This document shows positions 55,078 through 63,944 of a stretch of DNA of 64,000 nucleotides, one piece after another. Position numbers and translations under genes: made by a program. Each line of letters opens with the position of its first letter. Within the stretch, counting starts at the first letter, position 1. A model generated the notes under the pieces. The model saw only the letters and a list, made by a program, of their open reading frames with translations. It ran no database searches and was not told the DNA's origin. Source of the DNA: Weissella oryzae SG25 (GTDB taxonomy: Bacteria > Bacillota > Bacilli > Lactobacillales > Lactobacillaceae). The stretch spans positions 225,630 to 289,629 of the forward strand of contig NZ_DF820484.1 of assembly GCF_000691805.2 (NCBI RefSeq), in the 5' to 3' direction.

Positions 55078-56043
55078 TTATATACGATCGAGATAGTCTG
55101 TAATTGGCTTTTCGAAATCAACATAGTTTTTCTTAGTGAGGTAGTAATATGGTGCGGTCAACTTAGCATCAATGACAAAGGCGATACTCTCCTTTAAATT
55201 GTGCCAGGTTGCTTCAGCAGCAACGAAATCGTTATCTAAAATTAATTGAATAATTTCAACTGAGCGACGGACAACGCCAAAGTAAAAGTCAGGTATAATT
55301 AGTTCAAAATTCGCAATTTGCGCAATAATTCGTTTAATTTCTGCGGTATCATCATTATGAATTGCCAGCATTAGAAGATTTAGCGCAATTAGGCCGTAAT
55401 TGTGGTAAGCAGAAATTAAATTACTGCGAACAGTGTTTAGACCATAATCTTCAAGTTGACTCAAACTATTTGCATAATTGTAGCTTTCAGCTACGATTTC
55501 TTTGGCTTCTTCGTAATCTTGATAAAATAGCACATTTGCGTAGAGTAAGGTGTCGATATTCGAAAAGAAGCGCCGCTTACGAAAGAGCTTGGTAATGACC
55601 GGCAAAATTGGCTGCATTAAGCGTGCATGTTCATCTGGATCAGTTACTCGATAATTAATTGAAATTACGAGTTCAGTAAGGAGGCTAACATCATTTGAAA
55701 ATTTAAATTGGTCAAGTAAATTGTTGACGTCACTCAATACTGGCTTTTTAGGTTGCTTGGTATTTGATGATAAATGTAAATCCTTGATAATAGTTGGAAC
55801 TAGTTCAGGTTGAGTAATATAAATATGGGTGATGATTTCATCAAAACTAATACCAATAACAAGCAAAATATTAGCCATGGTGGTAGCCGATATTTTACCA
55901 TTACCTTGTAAGTAATCGTACAGGCGAGAGCGGGATACGTTGACATTTTTTAGAATATTAGGAATTGAAACGTGACGCTCTTTGATAAAATATATAATGG
56001 CCGTACGTAAGGCCGTGGCAGGAATTTTATTAGTAATGTCCAT
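55078..56043 (-). CDS. Helix-turn-helix regulator with helical-repeat C-terminus (Rgg/MutR-like)
   Basis: A 321-residue protein. The N-terminal XRE-type HTH (about residues 22-70: HVSIPNILKNVNVSRSRLYD, then GKISATTMANILLVI) is followed by about 230 residues of paired helices that look like the peptide-binding TPR-like domain of the RNPP/Rgg family. If so, it would sense a small peptide, but no neighbouring pheromone gene was found. The start was placed at the ATG at 56043 (AAAGTGAG upstream); the longer frame adds 18 residues without a good ribosome site. Divergent from the DUF368 gene. Confidence 0.75.
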   Translation of the reverse strand: MDITNKIPATALRTAIIYFIKERHVSIPNILKNVNVSRSRLYDYLQGNGKISATTMANILLVIGISFDEIITHIYITQPELVPTIIKDLHLSSNTKQPKKPVLSDVNNLLDQFKFSNDVSLLTELVISINYRVTDPDEHARLMQPILPVITKLFRKRRFFSNIDTLLYANVLFYQDYEEAKEIVAESYNYANSLSQLEDYGLNTVRSNLISAYHNYGLIALNLLMLAIHNDDTAEIKRIIAQIANFELIIPDFYFGVVRRSVEIIQLILDNDFVAAEATWHNLKESIAFVIDAKLTAPYYYLTKKNYVDFEKPITDYLDRI

Positions 56044-56192
56044 AATATAACTCACTTTCAAAGTAGGGTTTGCACGGGTAAACAAATGTATATCCAATAT
56101 AAAAATTCTTTAGAAATCTGAAATGTCTAAGTTCAGCAGATATGAAAGCAGTTTCAATCTAATATTATATAGTAATTTATTGGGAGATGGTA

Positions 56193-57023
56193 ATGAAAAA
56201 AGAAAATAATACATTTTGGATTTTACAGATGTTTAAAGGGGCAATGATTGGTTCGGGCTTTATTCTGCCAGGAATTTCTGGCGGTGCTTTAGCTGCAGTT
56301 TTTGGGATGTACGAGCGAATTATTCAATTTTTAGCAAATCCATTTAAAAATTTAAAAGCAAATTTTAGATATTTTTGGCCAGTGGCCCTTGGTGCTTTAT
56401 TAGGCATTTTTGGATTATCATTTGCAATTAGCTTTTTTTTAGGTAATTATGAACGCATTGCTTTATGGTTCTTCATTGGTGCAATTTTAGGAACTTTGCC
56501 AGCATTATGGCGGCAAGCTGGTCGATATGGACATAAACCAATTGATATTGGAATATTGAGCATTAGTCTTTTGGCAATGTTAGCATTCTTAATTTTTGGT
56601 GCTCCTCTATTTTCGAAAATGGAACCAAGTTTTGCAGCCTGGCTACTAGCCGGTGCTTTAATCGGCTTAGGGCTAATTATTCCCGGCTTAAGTCCATCTA
56701 ATTTTTTATTATATCTAGGTTTGTACAAAGGAATGAGTGATGGGATAAAACATGTAGAAATTTCAGTATTATTGCCAATTATGTTAGGGCTAATGGTGGT
56801 TTTGCTATTACTTTCGAAATTAATGGCATTAATTTTTCAGCATTGGCATGCAGAATTATTTCACTTTATTTTTGGGGTCGTTATCGCATCAACAATTATG
56901 ATTGTACCAACTAATTATCAGAATTTTGGTCTATTTGATTTTATTTGGTCGATTACCTTACTAATTTTTGGAATTGGGTTAGGATATTGGATGAGCAAAT
57001 TAGAGATGAAAGTTAAAGCATAA
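56193..57023 (+). CDS. DUF368 family membrane protein
   Basis: A 276-residue protein with seven or eight membrane helices. It has the two family motifs GFILPGISGGALAAVFGMYE (about residues 17-36) and GLIIPGLSPSNFLLYLGLYK (about 157-176), an internal repeat indicating an inverted two-fold fold. DUF368 proteins have been implicated in undecaprenyl-phosphate recycling in several bacteria. The start was chosen at the ATG at 56193 because GGGAG needs that spacing; the ATG two codons earlier is too close. Confidence 0.9.
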   Translation: MKKENNTFWILQMFKGAMIGSGFILPGISGGALAAVFGMYERIIQFLANPFKNLKANFRYFWPVALGALLGIFGLSFAISFFLGNYERIALWFFIGAILGTLPALWRQAGRYGHKPIDIGILSISLLAMLAFLIFGAPLFSKMEPSFAAWLLAGALIGLGLIIPGLSPSNFLLYLGLYKGMSDGIKHVEISVLLPIMLGLMVVLLLLSKLMALIFQHWHAELFHFIFGVVIASTIMIVPTNYQNFGLFDFIWSITLLIFGIGLGYWMSKLEMKVKA

Positions 57024-57056
57024 AAAAAGTCGGTCATAACATGACCGACTTTTTGT
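57020..57056. terminator. Bidirectional terminator between DUF368 and GNAT genes
   Basis: AAAGTCGGTCAT, three-base loop, ATGACCGACTTT, with A- and T-runs. Confidence 0.92.
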
Positions 57057-57503
57057 TTAGACTGTAAGAGTCATTTCAATATGCTCAATACCAGCATCCA
57101 TAAATGGCTCGCCAACGGGTTTAAAGCCTAGCTTTTCATAGAAGCCACGTGAGGGAACCTGGGCGCCTAGCTCTAGTTTATGTACACCAGCTTCCTTTGC
57201 ATCAGAGATAATTGTTTTCATAAGCTTGGCTGCATAACCATGACCGCGGGCTTCTGATAATGTTGCTACGCGTTGAATATGCCAACTATTGTCCTGGTCG
57301 TTAATCGATACACGAGCAGTTGTAACTGGCTTTGCAGCAGTGAAGCCAACATAATGAGTGGTACGACTATCAAAATCATCAAGTTCTAGGTCGAGTGGAA
57401 TACCCTGTTCTTCAACAAAGACGGTTTGTCTGATTGACAAAGCATCCTTACTGAAACTACCTAAACCGTATTCTTTGCTCACAATTAATTCATTTTCGTT
57501 CAT
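57057..57503 (-). CDS. GNAT-family N-acetyltransferase
   Basis: A 148-residue acetyltransferase. The acetyl-CoA loop is in EARGHGYAAKLMKTII (about residues 84-99), and SRGFYEKLGFKPVGEPF (about 118-134) is the C-terminal family block. It resembles the YjcF/ElaA branch (RQTVFVEEQGIPLDLELD near the N-terminus). Acceptor unknown. AGGTAA precedes the ATG. Single gene. Confidence 0.9.
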   Translation of the reverse strand: MNENELIVSKEYGLGSFSKDALSIRQTVFVEEQGIPLDLELDDFDSRTTHYVGFTAAKPVTTARVSINDQDNSWHIQRVATLSEARGHGYAAKLMKTIISDAKEAGVHKLELGAQVPSRGFYEKLGFKPVGEPFMDAGIEHIEMTLTV

Positions 57504-57642
57504 AGTAAAGTTACCTCAAAAAGATTTCTTTAGGTTATTCTAATCTATTTTATCGTATAATGAGCAAAGTGTATTTATTATCAGATACTTCTTTGAGATT
57601 TATTAACAAATAATTAGTGAAAACTAGCAAAAAGGTAGGATT

Positions 57643-59817
57643 ATGAAACAATATAACCGACTAAGTTGGACGCGGTCACGGCTAGGCTTTGTGATGCTAT
57701 TAGTAGCATTGGTGTGGGCTAAAATGATGCTAGCCTCGGCCGTAGATTTCAGCTTGTTTTCAGCAGCGGAGCCCGTTCAGTGGATAACCATGCTTATTAG
57801 CCCGATAACTGTGCCTCTATTGATGATTGGTTCAGCATTGTATTTCCGTAAGGCACGGTATTTTTATTCAATTGCGATTTTAATGTACATTATCAATGTA
57901 GTTTTAATTCAGTTGAATGTAATTTACTTCCGGGAATTTACTGATTTCATGTCAGTTTCAGTGATGCTTGGGTATAACAAGGTCAACCAAGGTTTGGGGG
58001 CATCAGGGTTCGCGCTAACAAATTGGCATGATATTCTTTATTGGATTGATTTTCTAATTATTCCAGTGTTGTTCTTTTTTAAAAAAATTCGTTTTAGTCG
58101 CGAAGAAACGCCACGTTTTACGGCTTTTGCAGTAACAACTTTCGCGCTTTTTGCCTTTTTAGTAACTTTTGCATTTGGAGAGGCACAGCGGCCACAATTG
58201 ATTACGCGGCAATTTGATAGTAAGGAAATGGTTAAAGACTTAGGCTTAGATACTTATACCATCGTAGACGGTATTAAGACGCATGGTGTTAATCAGATGC
58301 GTAAAAATGCTAAGAAATCAGACATTGATAAAGTTCGGGCCTATTTGAAGGGACATTATGCGGCAGCTAATCCACAATATGCGGGAATTGCCAAAGGTAA
58401 GAATGTTTTTGTGATTCACCTAGAATCTTTCCAACAGTTCTTAATTGACCTAAAAATTAACGGTCAAGAAGTTACCCCATTTTTAAATAGTATCTATCAT
58501 TCAAACAGCACGATTGGATTTGATAATTTCTTTAATCAGGTTGGTCAAGGTAAGACCTCAGACGCAGAGAATATGCTAGAGACTTCAACTTTTGGTTTAC
58601 CACAGGGTTCTTTATTTGCAACGCAAGGTAGCAGCCAAACCTTCCAAGCAATGCCAGCTATTTTGAATCAAGATGAAGGTTATGCGTCAGCTGTTTTCCA
58701 TGGTAATAATGCTAGTTTCTGGAATCGAAATAATACCTATAAGAATATGGGCTATCAATATTTCTTCGATGCTAGTTATTATGATACTTCTGGTGATAAG
58801 GCAATGGGCTATGGCCTAAAGGATAAGTTGCTATTTAATGATTCGATTAAATACTTAGAGCATATCCAACAGCCTTTCTATGCGAAGTATATAACGGTAA
58901 CGAATCATTTCCCTTATACCCTTGACGACCAGGATAAGAATCCTAATTTCACAACGACTAATACTGGTAATTCAGTAGTCGATGGTTACTTCCAAACGGC
59001 TAACTATTTGGATGCTTCAATTAAAGAATTTTATGACTATCTTGATAAGTCAGGATTGGCTAAAAATTCAATCGTTGTAATTTATGGTGATCACTATGGA
59101 ATTTCTAATTCTGAAAACAAGTCACTAGCTTCGGTATTAGGTAAAGATCCAAATACTTGGAATAGTTATGATGATGCAATGTTGCAACGTGTTCCATTCA
59201 TGATAAACATTCCGGGTTATACAAAGGGGTATACTGATCACACTTATTCTGGTGAGGTTGATGTAATGCCAACGCTTGAACATTTATTAGGGATTACTGA
59301 TACTTCTGGTTATATTCAATTTGGTCAAGATTTATTAAGCACTGCGCGTAAACAATTAGTTGCTTTCCGAAATAAGGATTTTGTGACACCAGATTATGCC
59401 TACATAAATAAGACGATTTATGATAATAAGACTGGTCAAGTTGTTAATAATCCTTCTAAAAAGCTGACAACTGAAATCAATAATTGGCAAAAAGCGGTTA
59501 GTGATCAATTAGGTTATTCTGATGATGTTAATCAAAAGGATCTGTTGCGTTTCTATACGCCAAAGGGCTTTAAATCAGTTGATGGAGCGAAGTATAATTA
59601 TGCTAATGGATTAGCAAAACTAGAGAAACTTGAGCAACTAAAGGGTAATAATTCAAAGAGTCTCTTCTCAGAAAATGGTAAAAATTCAACTGTTGGACTT
59701 TACCAGACTGACGCACCAGAAAAAGATGAACCTAAGACAAACACATCACGGATTCAACAAGTTAATCCAGATGGTGGTGATAGTACAGATGGTGGTAGTA
59801 ATACACCAAATCCATAA
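57643..59817 (+). CDS. ltaS: Lipoteichoic acid synthase-type sulfatase-fold membrane protein
   Basis: A 724-residue enzyme. Five N-terminal membrane helices (about residues 14-185) are followed by an extracellular sulfatase-like domain. The nucleophile threonine lies in GQGKTSDAEN (about residue 305), and metal ligands include Glu in VIHLESFQQF (about 258), the Asp-His pair in IVVIYGDHYGISN (about 477-489) and a late His. It polymerises glycerol-phosphate from phosphatidylglycerol outside the cell. A Gly/Asp/Ser-rich tail (residues about 700-724) is an extension beyond the usual fold. AAGGTAGG before the ATG. Single gene. Confidence 0.93.
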   Translation: MKQYNRLSWTRSRLGFVMLLVALVWAKMMLASAVDFSLFSAAEPVQWITMLISPITVPLLMIGSALYFRKARYFYSIAILMYIINVVLIQLNVIYFREFTDFMSVSVMLGYNKVNQGLGASGFALTNWHDILYWIDFLIIPVLFFFKKIRFSREETPRFTAFAVTTFALFAFLVTFAFGEAQRPQLITRQFDSKEMVKDLGLDTYTIVDGIKTHGVNQMRKNAKKSDIDKVRAYLKGHYAAANPQYAGIAKGKNVFVIHLESFQQFLIDLKINGQEVTPFLNSIYHSNSTIGFDNFFNQVGQGKTSDAENMLETSTFGLPQGSLFATQGSSQTFQAMPAILNQDEGYASAVFHGNNASFWNRNNTYKNMGYQYFFDASYYDTSGDKAMGYGLKDKLLFNDSIKYLEHIQQPFYAKYITVTNHFPYTLDDQDKNPNFTTTNTGNSVVDGYFQTANYLDASIKEFYDYLDKSGLAKNSIVVIYGDHYGISNSENKSLASVLGKDPNTWNSYDDAMLQRVPFMINIPGYTKGYTDHTYSGEVDVMPTLEHLLGITDTSGYIQFGQDLLSTARKQLVAFRNKDFVTPDYAYINKTIYDNKTGQVVNNPSKKLTTEINNWQKAVSDQLGYSDDVNQKDLLRFYTPKGFKSVDGAKYNYANGLAKLEKLEQLKGNNSKSLFSENGKNSTVGLYQTDAPEKDEPKTNTSRIQQVNPDGGDSTDGGSNTPNP

Positions 59818-59856
59818 TGCCTTTGCTTGATAAAAAGGCAGAAGAGGGGGTAGTAA

Positions 59857-60309
59857 GTGGCTTTTATCAATAAACATGATTTGTTAAAAAAAGGCCTACA
59901 AGCAGATCGTTTTAAATTTCGTATCGGTGAAATCGCTAAAATGACCGGTGTTTCAACGCGCCAGTTGAGATATTGGGAAAGTAAGGGAATTATTAGACCG
60001 ATTGAACGCGAAAGCGATGAGGCTAGGGTTTATAACCACGAAACCTATATTAAAGTGTCAATGATCAAGCATTTTTTGGATGAAGGGGCAAGCTTGAAGG
60101 TCGCTGTCATAAAGTGCAAAGAATTAGAAAAAATTTGGCGAATGGTACATGATGTAGTCAGTATTGGTGTACAAGGGATTGGGACACTAGACGGTGAAGA
60201 GGTTGTTGACCTAGGCTTCTTTGATGAAGCACATCTGCAGCGCCTATATGCAAGACGTATGTCTGATAATGAAATTAAATATATTGTGCGCGATGTAAAT
60301 GAGCGCTAA
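59857..60309 (+). CDS. MerR-family transcriptional regulator
   Basis: A 150-residue regulator starting with GTG (GAGGGGG lies six bases upstream). The winged HTH is RIGEIAKMTGVSTRQLRYWE (about residues 22-41), followed by SKGIIRPI and the MerR second helix pair (about 66-88). The effector domain is about 60 residues and has no metal-binding cysteines beyond one Cys, so it is not an obvious metal sensor. It is not GlnR: its sequence differs and glnA is not adjacent. Target unknown. Confidence 0.88.
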   Translation: MAFINKHDLLKKGLQADRFKFRIGEIAKMTGVSTRQLRYWESKGIIRPIERESDEARVYNHETYIKVSMIKHFLDEGASLKVAVIKCKELEKIWRMVHDVVSIGVQGIGTLDGEEVVDLGFFDEAHLQRLYARRMSDNEIKYIVRDVNER

Positions 60310-60310
60310 A

Positions 60311-60348
60311 GAAAAGAGTCAAACAGTAATGTTTGGCTCTTTTTTGAA
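60311..60348 (+). terminator. Terminator after the merR gene
   Basis: AAAGAGtCAAACa / tGTTTGgCTCTTT, 4-base loop, T-run. Confidence 0.85.
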
Positions 60349-60495
60349 TAAGTGATTTCCAACTATTTTGTTTAGGGGTTAAGCATAAGTTTACTTAAAA
60401 TGCTCTTGTTATTAGTGGTGACGGGCTGAAAATAGTTGGGGGATGTTAACAAAATGCAGGTTGTCTAAGATGCTAATAAGATGACTTAAACCTTG

Positions 60496-60525
60496 CGAGA
60501 GATATTTTTATAATCAAATTATAAA
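60496..60525 (+). promoter_or_regulatory. Palindromic operator before the XRE regulator gene
   Basis: TTTATAAT-CAA-ATTATAAA (60507-60525), preceded by CGAGAGAT (60496-60503). Overlaps a probable -10 element; likely self-control. Confidence 0.5.
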
Positions 60526-60544
60526 TAGTGGGAGGTTTAGCAAA

Positions 60545-60748
60545 ATGCAACTTGGCGAAAAAATTACAAAACTTAGACAAAAAATGCGTATGAATCAAGG
60601 GGAGTTTGCCAGATTGATCCATGTTCATCAGTCAACCGTATCGCGCTATGAGCGAAATCATATTCGACCTGATACAGATACTTTATTGATTTTATCTAGC
60701 TTAGCAGAGGTTTCAATCCATGAATTTTTGAGCAATCGTGGCGAGTAA
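60545..60748 (+). CDS. Small XRE-family HTH protein
   Basis: A 67-residue cI/Cro-like DNA-binding protein that is almost only the HTH: MNQGEFARLIHVHQSTVSRYE (about residues 16-36) and a fifth helix. GGGAGG lies nine bases before the ATG. It lies 75 bases before mvaA and may be co-transcribed with it. No toxin partner or phage gene is adjacent. Confidence 0.88.
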   Translation: MQLGEKITKLRQKMRMNQGEFARLIHVHQSTVSRYERNHIRPDTDTLLILSSLAEVSIHEFLSNRGE

Positions 60749-60822
60749 AGTTGATAAAATGTTAAACTAAGCAATGGTGTATGATTGTTTTAGGTTATAT
60801 AAATTTAGGAGCTAAGAAACTA

Positions 60823-62073
60823 ATGGCCGATTGGAAAAATTTTTATAAGTTGACCTGGAATGAGCGGGTAAAAAAATTAGTTGCTAATAAGGCGCTATCA
60901 GAGACTGAACAACAATTAATCGAAAGCCATTTTGACGCAATTTCAGAGCAGCAGATTGAAAACTATTTGTATAGCTTTGGGCTACCAACTGGACTTCTGA
61001 CGGAATTATTAGTTGATGGAAAGCTTGTGTCTGTTCCAATGACAACTGAAGAGCCGAGTGTTATTGCAGCAGCTAATAATGGTGCTAGGATGATTCGTGC
61101 TGGTAGTGGAATAAAGAGTAGGCAGCTTGGACATCAAGTTCGTGGGCAGATAATTGTTACCAATCTGGTGAATCAAGCAACCTTACTGGGTAATATTAAA
61201 AAAAATAAAGCCTTGATCATCGACTTAGCAAATCAAGCCTACCCGTCAATGCTCAAGCGTGGGGGTGGTGCACAGGATGTCTTAGTTGAAGTATTAAATG
61301 AAACTACAGTTATCATTAATATATTAGTTAATCCCTGTGCAGCTATGGGCGCAAATGTTGTGAATACCATGGCAGAAGCAGTAGCAGCATATCTACGTGA
61401 GTTAGGTTATCAGGTATTGATGGCAATTTTGTCAAATTTGGCAACCGAGGCATTAACAGAACTAACAGTAGCGATACCAGTAGATGCTTTAGTGACGAAA
61501 ACCGATACTGATGGTCGAGCAATTGCAAAGCGTATTATGCAAGCAAGTGAAGTTGAGCGTCTATCAGCTCATCGAGCAGTTACCAGCAATAAAGGGTTAA
61601 TGAATGGAATCGATGCTGCTGTCTTGGCTAGTGGCAATGATACACGGGCAGTGAGTGCAGCTCTTCATGCCTATGCGGCGCGAAGTGGTCACTATCAAGG
61701 TTTGGTTAATTGGCAGTTAGTTCATGGTGAGTTGATTGGTAAAATGACAGTACCACTCTTATTAGGCACAGTTGGTGGCTCGATTAAAATTGTCCCGGCA
61801 GTCAAACTTAACCATGCCATTATGGGTAACCCAAGTGTAACGGAGTTAACCGCAATTATTGGCGGTGTTGGGTTGGCTCAGAATTTAGCGGCTTTGCGTG
61901 CACTGGTAACGGCAGGGATTCAAGCAGGACATATGGCCTTGCAGGCTAAGTCACTGGCTTTAGCGGTTGGCGCTACAAATAGCGAAGTTCCAATTTTAGT
62001 GAGAAAATTACAGGCTCAGGGGCACTTTGATTCAGATACGGCTAAAAAAATATTAGATAATATACGAGAGTGA
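60823..62073 (+). CDS. mvaA: Hydroxymethylglutaryl-CoA reductase, class II
   Basis: A 416-residue mevalonate-pathway enzyme that reduces HMG-CoA to mevalonate. Active-site parts: the Glu in TEEPSVIAAANNGARM (about residues 70-85), the Lys in SNKGLMNGIDAA (about 250-261), the Asp in GNDTRAV (about 268) and the C-terminal His in GHMALQAKSLA (about 368). NAD-binding DTDGRAI-type segment in the small domain. The start was moved to ATG 60823, which begins MADWKNFYKLTWNERVKKL like other class II enzymes and has AGGAG upstream. First of three close genes. Confidence 0.94.
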   Translation: MADWKNFYKLTWNERVKKLVANKALSETEQQLIESHFDAISEQQIENYLYSFGLPTGLLTELLVDGKLVSVPMTTEEPSVIAAANNGARMIRAGSGIKSRQLGHQVRGQIIVTNLVNQATLLGNIKKNKALIIDLANQAYPSMLKRGGGAQDVLVEVLNETTVIINILVNPCAAMGANVVNTMAEAVAAYLRELGYQVLMAILSNLATEALTELTVAIPVDALVTKTDTDGRAIAKRIMQASEVERLSAHRAVTSNKGLMNGIDAAVLASGNDTRAVSAALHAYAARSGHYQGLVNWQLVHGELIGKMTVPLLLGTVGGSIKIVPAVKLNHAIMGNPSVTELTAIIGGVGLAQNLAALRALVTAGIQAGHMALQAKSLALAVGATNSEVPILVRKLQAQGHFDSDTAKKILDNIRE

Positions 62074-62079
62074 TAAAAA

Positions 62080-63036
62080 ATGACAACTTTTTCAGCAGAT
62101 ACAGTAAAACTTTTAGAACAAGTCAACCAAGTTTATCCAGGATCCATTATTCTACGCGCATCTGGTGATGCGTCTGGTTTAATTCAATCTGAGCAAGTTA
62201 AAACCGATATGCTTGGTACTAGATTGATGGTTGAGGTAACAGATGCAACCGCACCAGATTTTATGGCAACTGGTGAATTGTTGCAGATGTTATTGACTTT
62301 AAACGGTTATCCGCAGATTTTCTTCCAGCTTAGTGCAGCTGAGGAAGCTTTAACTGAACAAATGATGGTAATGGCGACATACTTGTATCGACCAGTAATG
62401 CGCGCAATTATCTATCGTGAACAAGCAGCTCATGGCTTGTTGACTGCTGAAGTGGCAAATGCTTATACAGCTGGGGTGTTAGCAACTTTAAGTGATGAAG
62501 CAACGAATGATAAGCGGGAAGCAGCCTTACGTTTGTTGACATTATTTGATGCCCGGGTCTTTATGGCAAATTACCCTGGTGATACTAGTAAATGGACAGA
62601 ACAATTTACAAAACATTATCCTGAAGCATGGGAAGCAGCTGGTCTTTTGGTTGAGCAAATTGTGTTAGATCAAATTAAAGATCCAGCTTCTGTCCACCGG
62701 GCAATTGTAACAGCATTTAAGGGATTTGATGCACAAATGTTGATGTGGGAATTGCCTGAACTCTATAACACAGAATTTACAACGGTCACACCAGTTTTGT
62801 CAGAGCGTCAGTTGCGCTTAACAGTTAATCAAGTCTTTGAAATTAAGCATGCTGATTTTAAGAATCAAGCGACTGGTGGAGATGCTTATATTGCCCTGGC
62901 TAAGAATGATGGTCAAAATAGCTTTGTGATTACGCCAAGTGATACGGATCAAGCCGCTTGGTTTAAAGAGTTCTATCAAACACCAGTGCAAGATATTTTA
63001 GATGCAATGAAGTTACCTTACACTTTAAGGGACTAA
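62080..63036 (+). CDS. IpaB/EvcA-like family protein of lactobacilli, function unknown
   Basis: A 318-residue cytoplasmic protein, acidic, no signal peptide or membrane helix. It resembles a lactobacillus-specific group annotated as IpaB/EvcA family by tradition; that name has no functional support. A GELLQMLLTLNGYPQIFFQL segment (about residues 66-85) is the most hydrophobic part. It lies six bases after mvaA and four bases before the sirtuin, so the three are one operon. A weak TxELLxxL pattern (compare HExxH) lacks both metal histidines, so I do not call it a protease. Confidence 0.6.
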   Translation: MTTFSADTVKLLEQVNQVYPGSIILRASGDASGLIQSEQVKTDMLGTRLMVEVTDATAPDFMATGELLQMLLTLNGYPQIFFQLSAAEEALTEQMMVMATYLYRPVMRAIIYREQAAHGLLTAEVANAYTAGVLATLSDEATNDKREAALRLLTLFDARVFMANYPGDTSKWTEQFTKHYPEAWEAAGLLVEQIVLDQIKDPASVHRAIVTAFKGFDAQMLMWELPELYNTEFTTVTPVLSERQLRLTVNQVFEIKHADFKNQATGGDAYIALAKNDGQNSFVITPSDTDQAAWFKEFYQTPVQDILDAMKLPYTLRD

Positions 63037-63040
63037 TCAG

Positions 63041-63736
63041 ATGATTACTAAAGAGATTCAAAAACAATTTGATGAGGCAAGACAAATCGTCTTTTTAACC
63101 GGAGCGGGTGTTTCAACGGCATCAGGGATTCCAGATTACCGTTCTAAAAATGGAATTTATCAAGGTTTGGAACAACGGCCTGAGTATCTATTGAGTACGG
63201 AGGCTTTGCACCAAGAACCAGCGGCCATGTATAACTTTATGAAGGAATACATGTACTTTCCAGAAGCTAAGCCAAACATCATTCATAAAGTAATGGCTGA
63301 ATTGACTAAACAGGGACGGGCGCGAATCATTACGCAAAATGTTGATGGGTTGCATGAGAAAAGTGGGGCGCAGCAAGTCTTAAATTATCATGGGTCGTTA
63401 TATAATATTTATGGTGTGGTTACCGGTCAGCGCAGTACGGTCGAGGCATACATGCAGAGTATGTATGCCAAAGATGGCGAGTTACTAAGACCAGGCATTA
63501 CCCTTTACGGTGAGATTCCATTTAGGACTGAAGAAGCAGCTCTTTGGATGCAGCAAGCAGACTTAGTGGTTATTGTCGGGACGAGCTTTGTTGTCTATCC
63601 ATTTGCTGGACTTTTGCAATATGTCCAGCCAGGGGTGCCAATTCTGGCAATTAACTTGGAAAAAATTGATACGCTTTATCCGGTTAAACAGCTAATTGGG
63701 GATGCAGGATCCTTTTTCAAAGAGTTAAAAATTTAG
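63041..63736 (+). CDS. Sir2-family NAD-dependent deacylase lacking zinc cysteines
   Basis: A 231-residue sirtuin. The NAD-binding blocks are complete: GAGVSTASGIPDYRS (about residues 21-35), TQNVDGLHE (about 98-106) and the catalytic His in NYHGSLYNIY (about 115). The four zinc-finger cysteines that normally follow are missing; the region reads NIYGVVTGQRSTVEAYMQSM and no cysteine occurs anywhere in the protein. VGTSFVVYP (about 181-189) is present. It may be a Zn-independent or altered sirtuin. Last gene of the mvaA operon. Confidence 0.88.
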   Translation: MITKEIQKQFDEARQIVFLTGAGVSTASGIPDYRSKNGIYQGLEQRPEYLLSTEALHQEPAAMYNFMKEYMYFPEAKPNIIHKVMAELTKQGRARIITQNVDGLHEKSGAQQVLNYHGSLYNIYGVVTGQRSTVEAYMQSMYAKDGELLRPGITLYGEIPFRTEEAALWMQQADLVVIVGTSFVVYPFAGLLQYVQPGVPILAINLEKIDTLYPVKQLIGDAGSFFKELKI

Positions 63737-63742
63737 ATGAGA

Positions 63743-63778
63743 GTGGCTGTCGCAAATTTAGCGATAGCCTTTTTTATA
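63743..63778 (+). terminator. Terminator of the mvaA operon
   Basis: GGCTGTCGC, 7-base loop, GCGATAGCC (one mismatch), then TTTTTT. Confidence 0.85.
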
Positions 63779-63816
63779 TTCCATTTGAAAACAATAAGTT
63801 AATTTGATAAAAGTAC

Positions 63817-63845
63817 TTGACGAACCCTGATGTAATCTGTAATAT
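63817..63845 (+). promoter_or_regulatory. Upstream promoter P1 of a probable rRNA operon
   Basis: TTGACG, 17-base spacer, TAATAT. Confidence 0.75.
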
Positions 63846-63915
63846 AGATTAAGTTGTCAGAGGCAATCTGATGATTTTATCTACATCTTACATCAAACAA
63901 AGTTATATAAAGTTA

Positions 63916-63944
63916 TTGACAAAGTTTGATAAATAAGATATGAT
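63916..63944 (+). promoter_or_regulatory. Downstream promoter P2 of a probable rRNA operon
   Basis: TTGACA, 17-base spacer, TATGAT. The transcript then contains GATCATTGAAAACTGAATAA (63971-63990), a leader element typical just before 16S rRNA in Lactobacillales. The 16S gene itself lies beyond the window. Confidence 0.78.

Noticed and set aside
59857..60309. Annotating the MerR-type gene as glnR
   Set aside because: Its HTH and effector part differ from GlnR and no glnA follows.
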